From: Oscillospiraceae bacterium
GTDB taxonomy: Bacteria > Bacillota > Clostridia > Oscillospirales > Ruminococcaceae
Length of the DNA: 18,846 bases
Direction of reading: 5' to 3'
NCBI GenBank assembly: GCA_029005335.1
Contig: JAQXFT010000013.1
Location: forward strand, 1 to 18,846
The position numbers and the translations under genes are program-made. Below are positions 1 through 5,876 of the stretch, one piece after another. Within the stretch, counting starts at the first letter, position 1. Each line of letters opens with the position of its first letter. The notes below the pieces were generated by a model. It worked only from the letters and a program-made list of their open reading frames with translations. It ran no database searches and was not told the DNA's origin.

Positions 1-787
1 CTTCAAGGCTGCTGCTAAGACAGTTTCAGAACAGTCAGGCGGAAAGACAGCTCTTGCTGATACACTCGGCGGTCTCTGGCAGGTATTCGCAGCCGGACGT
101 ACACAGCCTTGGGTTGATTCAAACGACACACTCCAGATTGATGACTCATGCAAGGAATTTGCAGACCTCGCTAAGGAACTCTGGGACGAAGGTGCAGTTA
201 TGCAGGTTGACCAGTGGTCACCAGACTGGCTGCCGGCTGGACAGACTGACAATGTAATGGGCTACTTCGTATCAACATGGGGCTTCGGCGATACAATCCT
301 CTGCGGTGCAGCAGGCGGTGAAGGCGGAACTACATACGGCAAGTGGAACGTTTGCGTTGGTCCTCAGGAATACTTCTGGGGCGGTACATGGATGGTTGTT
401 AACCCCAAGACAGATAACGGTGAAGAGTGCCAGTCATTCATCAAGACATTCACAGTTGATGACGCTTCAATCAAGGAATATGCTCTCAACAAGCCTGAAT
501 ACTGCAACAATATGACAGTTATGGCTGACATCGTTGCTAACCCTGACTACAAGGATACATACGTTCTCAACAACCTCGGCGGACAGAACTACTTTGAAGT
601 TCTCGACCAGTCTGTAAAGGGCGTAAACCTCAACGGTCTTGTAACTCCTTATGACGCAACAATCAAGTCCAAGTTCCTCGAAACAGTTAAGGAATCTTAT
701 GTAAAGGGCGGCAAGTCATGGGACGAAACAGTTGAAGACTTCAAGGACGCTGTATCAGTAGAACTCGAAGACGTTACTGTTGAATAA
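1..787 (+). CDS. Sugar ABC transporter substrate-binding protein, C-terminal part (5' end outside window)
   Basis: The reading frame is open from the left edge (first whole codon at base 2) to TAA at 785-787, giving 261 residues without an N-terminus. The piece is rich in Trp, Tyr, Gly and Asn, as in CUT1-type oligosaccharide-binding proteins, where aromatic residues stack on sugar rings. Examples are the stretches GLWQVFAAGRTQPW and YFWGGTWMVVNPKTDNGEE. The signal peptide and lipobox would lie upstream and cannot be checked. Two MalF/MalG-type permease genes follow on the same strand, which fixes the role as the extracellular ligand receptor of an importer. Codons are more uniform (many CTC, AAG, GTT) than in the genes further right, consistent with high expression. 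An internal ATG at 200 is not a real start because the frame is open and conserved upstream of it. The substrate cannot be named from sequence. Confidence 0.87.
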   Translation, partial: FKAAAKTVSEQSGGKTALADTLGGLWQVFAAGRTQPWVDSNDTLQIDDSCKEFADLAKELWDEGAVMQVDQWSPDWLPAGQTDNVMGYFVSTWGFGDTILCGAAGGEGGTTYGKWNVCVGPQEYFWGGTWMVVNPKTDNGEECQSFIKTFTVDDASIKEYALNKPEYCNNMTVMADIVANPDYKDTYVLNNLGGQNYFEVLDQSVKGVNLNGLVTPYDATIKSKFLETVKESYVKGGKSWDETVEDFKDAVSVELEDVTVE

Positions 788-799
788 TTAAATAATACA

Positions 800-819
800 A
801 ATTAAGCTTCGGTTTAATT
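800..819 (+). other. UUCG-capped stem-loop downstream of the binding-protein gene
   Basis: AATTAAGC (800-807) pairs with GTTTAATT (812-819), with one G-U pair, around the loop TTCG. This gives an eight-pair stem closed by C(UUCG)G, a very stable tetraloop. It starts 12 bases after the stop codon. It is immediately followed by a second, stronger hairpin, so it may protect the 3' end of the upstream message. Confidence 0.6.
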
Positions 820-820
820 G

Positions 821-849
821 CCTGGGGGATAGCTATGCTATTCCTCAGG
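821..849 (+). terminator. Intercistronic stem-loop, possible partial terminator or mRNA stabiliser
   Basis: CCTGGGGGATAGC (821-833) pairs with GCTATTCCTCAGG (837-849): thirteen pairs, two of them G-U, around a three-base TAT loop. The following bases are U-rich but interrupted (TGTGTGTTATTTTATTTT). The permease start is at 891, so full termination here would silence the operon. Partial termination or RNA-end protection, giving more binding protein than permease, is the likely role (inference from other sugar-transport operons). Confidence 0.6.
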
Positions 850-890
850 TGTGTGTTATTTTATTTTCATATCAAGAGAGGGTGTGTTTT

Positions 891-1925
891 ATGGCAGCAA
901 CAGGTGCACAGCGACGCATTAAGTCAATCAGCTATGCAAAATACGGATATATCTTTATATTGCCATTTTTTATTGTTTATTTTGTTTTTCAGTTATGGCC
1001 GTTAATCAACACGTTTGTACTTAGTTTCCACGGAAACGGAAATCCTTCCGAAAAGAATACTACAAGCAACGAAGTGCTGGTAGGCTTTGACAACTATTCA
1101 ACTTTGATTTCAGGAGGCGAAGCCCGTAACCTGAGAATGCAGCATGAGGAATTTGTAAGTTCTTTCAAAAATACTATAATTCTCTGGTTCGGTAACTTTA
1201 TTCCTCAGATTATCCTTTCACTTTCCCTTGCAGCATGGTTCACAGATGCAAGACTTAAAATCGTAGGTAAAGGATTCTTCAAGGTTGTAATGTATATGCC
1301 TAACATCATTACAGCCGCATCAGTATCAGTTCTCTTCATGTCACTCTGCTCAGATAATGGTGCAGTAAATCAGGTACTCGGAGCAATCGGCATAGGACCT
1401 ATAGACTTCCTTAAAGGTACAGCCGCATCAAGAGGTACTGTAATGTTTATCCAGACATGGCTCTGGTTTGGTAACACAATGATAATGCTTATGTCAGGTA
1501 TCATGGGTATCAGCCCTTCACTCTTTGAAGCTGCTGAAATCGACGGTGCTACAAGTACACAGGCATTCTGGAAAATTACAATTCCGCTCCTCAGCCCTAT
1601 CATGGTTTATACACTCGTAACCTCAATGATAGGTGGTCTCCAGATGTTCGATATTCCGTTCCTCTATCATACAGGTACGGAAATCAACAAGGATATTCAG
1701 ACTGTTGCAGTCTATATATTCCAGAGATATAAGAACAAGAACGGTGCACAGTTCGGCTATGCCGGTGCAGCATCAGTAATACTCTTTATCGTAACGCTCG
1801 CCCTCGGCTCAATTACATTCTATCTCAACAGGGATAAGGAAGAAATCGCTAAGAAAAAACAGCGTAAAAAACTCCAGAAAGATGCTAAGGCGAAGAGCAA
1901 GCAGTTTGGAGGTCTTAGTATATGA
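891..1925 (+). CDS. Sugar ABC transporter permease, MalF type
   Basis: An inner-membrane subunit of a CUT1 sugar importer, 344 residues. Six hydrophobic segments are visible, at roughly residues 18-45, 95-117, 130-152, 184-207, 229-252 and 300-325. The cytoplasmic EAA loop that docks on the ATPase is clear at 213-232 (EAAEIDGATSTQAFWKITIP). The C-terminus is a Lys-rich cytoplasmic tail. The start at 891 is preferred because AGAGAGGG lies eight bases upstream. The earlier in-frame ATG at 849 falls inside the intercistronic hairpin and would add 14 unlikely residues. The stop overlaps the next start as ATGA, so the two permeases are translationally coupled and probably form a heterodimer. The transported sugar cannot be told. 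Confidence 0.93.
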   Translation: MAATGAQRRIKSISYAKYGYIFILPFFIVYFVFQLWPLINTFVLSFHGNGNPSEKNTTSNEVLVGFDNYSTLISGGEARNLRMQHEEFVSSFKNTIILWFGNFIPQIILSLSLAAWFTDARLKIVGKGFFKVVMYMPNIITAASVSVLFMSLCSDNGAVNQVLGAIGIGPIDFLKGTAASRGTVMFIQTWLWFGNTMIMLMSGIMGISPSLFEAAEIDGATSTQAFWKITIPLLSPIMVYTLVTSMIGGLQMFDIPFLYHTGTEINKDIQTVAVYIFQRYKNKNGAQFGYAGAASVILFIVTLALGSITFYLNRDKEEIAKKKQRKKLQKDAKAKSKQFGGLSI

Positions 1926-2821
1926 GTAACAAAAGCATGAAAGCTACTTACGGGGGAGCAAATGACAGCTACTCAAAAAAGATTAAAATCAAATCATGGG
2001 TGCTGTTTGCATGGATGGTAATACTGACAATAATTTGTTTATTGCCAATATACATTCTTCTTATAAATTCAACACGTTCATCAGTTGAAATTCAGAACGG
2101 TTTCTCAATGGTACCAAGCGGAAGCTTCTCTGAAAACTTTAAAACCCTTACAACAAGCTCACAGTTCAAATCGTCAATCAATATGGCTTACGGCTATAAG
2201 AACAGTGCGATAATTACAATAAGTGCCACAGTTCTTACAGTATTTTTCTCAGCACTCACTTCCTATGGTATTCACGTATATGACTTTAAGCTCAAGGAAA
2301 TTTCCTACACAGTAATCCTTATGGTTATGATGGTTCCTGTACAGGTAACCGGTGCCGGATTCCTCAGCTTTATGATTGACCTTAAATTACATAACACATT
2401 CTGGCCCCTTATCATACCGGCTGTTGCAGCACCGGCGGTTGTATACTTCATGCGTTCCTACATGAAATCATCATTCCCGCTTGAAATCGTTGAAGCTGCC
2501 CGTATTGACGGTTCAGGAGAGTTCGGAACATTTATCAAGATTGCTATTCCTATGATGAAGCCTGCTATTGCAGTACAGTCAATATTTGCATTCATTCAGA
2601 ACTGGAATAACCTCTATACACCTCAGATGATACTTCTTTCAGTAGGCGTAGAAAAGAAAACACTCCCTATGATGATGGCATCACTTACGGCAAGTGACAA
2701 GATTGATTATGGTGTAGTTTATATGGCTATTACTCTTTCAGTAGTACCGATTATTGTAGCATATGTTTTCCTTTCAAAGTTCATTATTGCCGGCGTAGCA
2801 CTCGGCGGTGTAAAGGAATAA
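1922..2821 (+). CDS. Sugar ABC transporter permease, MalG type
   Basis: Second membrane subunit of the same importer, 299 residues, with a cytoplasmic N-terminus and about six membrane segments (the first near residues 26-49). The EAA loop EAARIDGSGEFGTFIKIAIP (191-210) is typical of MalG-like proteins, and the C-terminus is short. Translation starts inside the stop codon of the MalF-type gene. GGAGGT, eight bases upstream of the ATG, lies inside the end of that gene. A terminator follows ten bases after the stop, so the operon ends here without an ATP-binding subunit. In many Firmicutes a single MsmX-type ATPase serves several such importers (family knowledge); that one does so here is inference. 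Confidence 0.93.
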   Translation: MSNKSMKATYGGANDSYSKKIKIKSWVLFAWMVILTIICLLPIYILLINSTRSSVEIQNGFSMVPSGSFSENFKTLTTSSQFKSSINMAYGYKNSAIITISATVLTVFFSALTSYGIHVYDFKLKEISYTVILMVMMVPVQVTGAGFLSFMIDLKLHNTFWPLIIPAVAAPAVVYFMRSYMKSSFPLEIVEAARIDGSGEFGTFIKIAIPMMKPAIAVQSIFAFIQNWNNLYTPQMILLSVGVEKKTLPMMMASLTASDKIDYGVVYMAITLSVVPIIVAYVFLSKFIIAGVALGGVKE

Positions 2822-2831
2822 TAAAAAATCC

Positions 2832-2862
2832 GGCGGCATACAAAAGTATGCCGTCTTTTTTT
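2832..2862 (+). terminator. Intrinsic terminator of the sugar transporter operon
   Basis: A stem of about ten pairs (2832-2841 with 2846-2855; core GGCATAC/GTATGCC) encloses an AAAA loop. Seven T residues follow at 2856-2862. This is a textbook rho-independent terminator just after the MalG-type gene. Confidence 0.9.
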
Positions 2863-2864
2863 GC

Positions 2865-2903
2865 AAAAAAATCGGGCGGATTTTTTAAATCCGCCCTTTT
2901 TTT
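2865..2903 (-). terminator. Bidirectional terminator between the transporter operon and mrp
   Basis: GGGCGGATTT (2874-2883) pairs with AAATCCGCCC (2887-2896) around a three-base loop. Seven A precede the stem (2865-2871) and seven T follow it (2897-2903), so it can stop transcription from both sides. On the - strand it lies right after the mrp stop codon at 2902-2904. It backs up the transporter terminator on the + strand. Confidence 0.87.
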
Positions 2904-3720
2904 ATATATCTGATATTTCAGAAATTGCCTCATCAAGCCATTTTCCGGAATCAAAGCTTTCAATTTCTCCCTTGTCGCAGGCAAGAGCCAGTCCGGAGCA
3001 AATCGGGATTCTTCCCAGCACAGGAATACCATATTGTATAGCTACCTCATCAACATGGCTTTCACCGAATACTTTGATTTTTTTACCGCAGTCGGGACAT
3101 TCAAGCCAGCTCATATTTTCGATGATTCCGAGAATCGGGATATTCATCATTTTAGCCATTTTTACTGCTTTTCCTACTATCATGGAGACAAGCTCCTGAG
3201 GAGAAGTAACAATTATGATACCATCAACAGGTATGGACTGAAAGACCGTAATAGGTACATCACCAGTTCCCGGAGGCATATCAACAAACAGACAATCGAT
3301 ATCCTTCCAGATTACATCAGACCAGAATTGCTTTACAACACCGCCGATAACAGGACCTCTCCAGATAACAGGGTCGGTATCATTTTCAAGTAAAAGATTT
3401 ATTGACATAACATCAATACCGTCCTTACTTTTTACGGGGATAAGACCATCATCAGTACCTTCTGCACGCTGGTGAATACCAAAAGCCTTCGGGATAGAAG
3501 GACCGGTTACATCAGCATCAAGGATTCCGACATTTTTACCGGTTTTTTTCATATTTACGGCAAGCATTGATGAAACGAGAGTTTTTCCTACTCCGCCCTT
3601 ACCGCTGACGATTCCTATAACTTTTCCGATTCTGCTTAATTTGTTTGGCTTTTCGATAAAGCTTCTGGATTCGCAGTCACTGCTTGAACAGCTTGAACAG
3701 TCATGTGTACATTCGCTCAT
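2902..3720 (-). CDS. mrp: Mrp/ApbC/NBP35-family Fe-S cluster carrier ATPase
   Basis: A soluble P-loop ATPase that binds [4Fe-4S] clusters and is thought to hand them to apoproteins. This copy is 272 residues. The deviant Walker A motif GKGGVGKT is at 40-47, the family segment VDMPPGTGD at 146-154, and the cluster-binding CPDC at 208-211. The N-terminus has four closely spaced cysteines (4, 8, 11, 16) in the order C-x3-C-x2-C-x4-C. This resembles the extra N-terminal Fe-S site of NBP35-type members and is common in clostridial Mrp. The ATG at 3720 is chosen because AGGAGT lies ten bases upstream. A GTG at 3732 overlaps that ribosome site and is rejected. A strong promoter lies upstream and a terminator follows, so it is transcribed alone. 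Confidence 0.93.
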   Translation of the reverse strand: MSECTHDCSSCSSSDCESRSFIEKPNKLSRIGKVIGIVSGKGGVGKTLVSSMLAVNMKKTGKNVGILDADVTGPSIPKAFGIHQRAEGTDDGLIPVKSKDGIDVMSINLLLENDTDPVIWRGPVIGGVVKQFWSDVIWKDIDCLFVDMPPGTGDVPITVFQSIPVDGIIIVTSPQELVSMIVGKAVKMAKMMNIPILGIIENMSWLECPDCGKKIKVFGESHVDEVAIQYGIPVLGRIPICSGLALACDKGEIESFDSGKWLDEAISEISDI

Positions 3721-3755
3721 AAAGAAAATCACTCCTAAAAAAATTAATAATAATC

Positions 3756-3781
3756 ATACTCATTGCGAAGGCAATGGGTAT
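3756..3781 (-). other. Stem-loop in the mrp leader
   Basis: CATTGC (3761-3766) and GCAATG (3771-3776) pair around a four-base loop. The stem extends outward through one mismatch to ATAC/GTAT. On the - strand it lies between the predicted transcription start (near 3796) and the mrp ribosome site at 3731-3736. It has no T-run, so it is not a terminator. Its purpose is unknown; leader-RNA stabilisation or protein binding is possible. Confidence 0.45.
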
Positions 3782-3802
3782 AATTATATATGGGTTATTT
3801 AT

Positions 3803-3831
3803 ATTATAACATCTGACGGAAAATAAGTCAA
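3803..3831 (-). promoter_or_regulatory. SigA-type promoter of mrp
   Basis: On the - strand, TTGACT (3826-3831) is followed after exactly 17 bases by TATAAT (3803-3808), five of six and six of six matches to consensus. The expected start near 3796 gives a leader of about 75 bases before the mrp ATG. Confidence 0.85.
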
Positions 3832-3840
3832 GAGTTAGAT

Positions 3841-5376
3841 TTATAAAAGTGGTGCAAACATACGAAGTATATATCCGGCAATTTTATTTTTAAGTGGTCT
3901 GTGTGAACAGTCGCTGAGAGTGATAAGCTGTGAACGTTCCTGAGTTTCGAGAAAATCATTTTTAATATCATAAACAGCAGAATTTTTGTAAAGTATTGTA
4001 CCGCATTCATAGTGGAGATAAAGGCTTCTGTAATCAAGATTTATTGTTCCGACAACGCCTGTATTGTCATCAGAAACAAAGCTTTTTGCATGGATAAAGC
4101 CGGGGGTATATTCATATATTTTTATTCCGGCTTTTATGAGTTCGGGATAATATGTCCATGCGATGACATAGGCATACCATTTGTCAGGAATATGCGGAGT
4201 AATTATGCGGACATCAACCCCCTTTTTTGCAGCCAGCTTTAAAGATGTAAGTAATTCATTATCCGGAATGAGATATGGAGTTGTGATATAGAGATATTCC
4301 TTGGCATTGTTTATGATATCCATATATACAAGTTCTCCTATATGTTCATCATCAAGAGGAGAATCCGAAAAGGGCTGTACGAAACCGTCATTTGCGAAAG
4401 TTCCCTTTACGTTATATTTCGGGATAAATTCCATATAGTTGCATAAAACAGGTTCGCTCATTTCCCATAGCTGAAGAAACATGACAGTAAGATTCCAGAC
4501 GGCATCGCCTTTAATCATAAGGGCAGTATCTTTCCAGTGACCGAATCTTTCCTTGCGGTTTATATATTCATCAGCGATATTAGTACCGCCGTTAAATCCG
4601 GTGTGACCGTCAATGACAAGTATTTTTCTGTGGTCACGGTTATTCTGAACAGATGACAGAAAGGGACTGAAAGGATTGAAAATCTTACATTTTATTCCGC
4701 ATTCAGAGAGTTCACGGAAATATTTTTCCGGCATGTTTATCTGAGTACCGACACCGTCATACATGATTCTGACTTCAACGCCCTCACGGACTTTCTGTTT
4801 CAGTATTCCGGCAATAGTATCAAACATATATCCGGGAGAGATTATAAAATATTCCATGAATATAAATTTTTCAGCCTTCCGGAGTTCTGAAATCATGTCT
4901 TCAAACTGAATTTCTCCGAGAGAATAATATTTGACCTTTGTATTATTATATACCGGATATGAAGATACATTCAGAACATATTTTGACAGATTCAGCATAC
5001 CCTGATTTTCTTTTCCGAGGAGAAGCTGGGTCTTATTTGACTGATGAAGATAATTGTTGCCGTATTCCGTACTTCTTTCCTGAGCCTTGATAAAAATTTT
5101 GCGTGAAAACTGCACTTTAAGATAGAGATAGGTCAGACCTCCGAAGACCGGAATCACACTTATAAGCATTACCCATGAGAGTTTATATGACGGATTTTCG
5201 TCCTGATTATTAATATATATAACCAGAATTATATCCAGAAGTGTCAGGAGTGCATATACAAAGTAGAATTTTTCATTGAGCTTCCATATTCCGAATACAA
5301 GTACCGCAATCTGTATCAGCATAAGAAGTATGGTGAATACGAGCCTGCTGAAGATTTTGCTGAGAAACTTTTTCAA
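3841..5376 (-). CDS. cls: Cardiolipin synthase (phospholipase D family)
   Basis: A membrane enzyme joining two phosphatidylglycerol molecules into cardiolipin and glycerol. It has 511 residues, near the usual length of about 480-510. Three hydrophobic segments at about 11-31, 36-55 and 66-87 form the N-terminal PLDc_N region. Both HxKxxxxD catalytic motifs are intact: HRKILVID (249-256) and HAKSFVSD (429-436), followed by the usual NGG and GTIN elements. The start is probably the TTG at 5376, six bases after GAGGTG. The GTG at 5385 is part of that ribosome site. The gene diverges from the thioesterase, and its ribosome site abuts the thioesterase promoter. I find no convincing -35 box for cls itself. 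The mrp promoter begins ten bases beyond its stop, and no clear terminator separates the two. Confidence 0.92.
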   Translation of the reverse strand: MKKFLSKIFSRLVFTILLMLIQIAVLVFGIWKLNEKFYFVYALLTLLDIILVIYINNQDENPSYKLSWVMLISVIPVFGGLTYLYLKVQFSRKIFIKAQERSTEYGNNYLHQSNKTQLLLGKENQGMLNLSKYVLNVSSYPVYNNTKVKYYSLGEIQFEDMISELRKAEKFIFMEYFIISPGYMFDTIAGILKQKVREGVEVRIMYDGVGTQINMPEKYFRELSECGIKCKIFNPFSPFLSSVQNNRDHRKILVIDGHTGFNGGTNIADEYINRKERFGHWKDTALMIKGDAVWNLTVMFLQLWEMSEPVLCNYMEFIPKYNVKGTFANDGFVQPFSDSPLDDEHIGELVYMDIINNAKEYLYITTPYLIPDNELLTSLKLAAKKGVDVRIITPHIPDKWYAYVIAWTYYPELIKAGIKIYEYTPGFIHAKSFVSDDNTGVVGTINLDYRSLYLHYECGTILYKNSAVYDIKNDFLETQERSQLITLSDCSHRPLKNKIAGYILRMFAPLL

Positions 5377-5388
5377 AAAAATCACCTC

Positions 5389-5417
5389 TTGAATAATTTT
5401 TTAAAACGTGCTATAAT
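5389..5417 (+). promoter_or_regulatory. SigA-type promoter of the thioesterase gene
   Basis: TTGAAT (5389-5394) and TATAAT (5412-5417) are separated by 17 bases. Transcription would start near 5424, only about 18 bases before the ATG at 5442, with AAAGGAG in between. The -35 box sits directly beside the cls ribosome site on the other strand, so the two divergent genes may interfere with each other. Confidence 0.75.
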
Positions 5418-5441
5418 AATAGCCGAAAGGAGTGTGTATAT

Positions 5442-5876
5442 ATGAACACTATAAAACCATATGCGAGAAAGGTTTTTTATTATGAAACTGATAAAATGAA
5501 AGTAGCTCATCACTCAAATTATATCCGTATGTTTGAGGAAGCCCGTGTGGATTTTCTTGAACAGGCAGGACTTTCCTTTAAAGCTATCGAGGATTTTAAT
5601 GTAATGGTTCCTGTATTGTCTGTGGAATGTCGTTATATATCTCCGCTTGTATTTGATGAAGAATTTGCGGTATATCTTAAAATCGAAAAATTTAACGGGG
5701 TACGCCTTGACATTTCATACAGAATAGTAAGCCGGAACAGTGGAAAGCTCTGTGCTGAGGGAAGAACCTCCCACTGTTTTACAGATATGAATATGAAGCC
5801 TTTAAGAACCAAAGCGAAATATCCGGAGATTTATAATATCTTTCATGAATATACCGGTTATGAGGTTCAGGACTGA
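5442..5876 (+). CDS. YbgC/FcbC-type hotdog acyl-CoA thioesterase
   Basis: A 144-residue single-domain protein of the 4-hydroxybenzoyl-CoA thioesterase-like group, which hydrolyses acyl-CoA or acyl-ACP thioesters in the cytoplasm. The signature segment is clear: YETDKMKVAHHSNYIRMFEE (14-33). It contains the presumed catalytic Asp17 and the following HHSNY on the hotdog helix. The length fits the family. AAAGGAG lies nine bases upstream of the ATG, and a good promoter lies before that. The gene converges on uvrA and the two stop codons overlap: the last ten bases are shared with the uvrA 3' end on the other strand. The substrate is not predictable. A link to membrane lipids with the neighbouring cls is only suggested by position. 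Confidence 0.87.
   Translation: MNTIKPYARKVFYYETDKMKVAHHSNYIRMFEEARVDFLEQAGLSFKAIEDFNVMVPVLSVECRYISPLVFDEEFAVYLKIEKFNGVRLDISYRIVSRNSGKLCAEGRTSHCFTDMNMKPLRTKAKYPEIYNIFHEYTGYEVQD

Noticed and set aside
849..890. Upstream ATG of the MalF-type permease at 849
   Set aside because: It lies at the end of the intercistronic hairpin, has no suitable ribosome site and adds non-conserved residues; the ATG at 891 has AGAGAGGG at good spacing.
3721..3732. GTG start that would lengthen mrp to 276 residues
   Set aside because: The GTG overlaps the AGGAGT ribosome site that serves the ATG at 3720.
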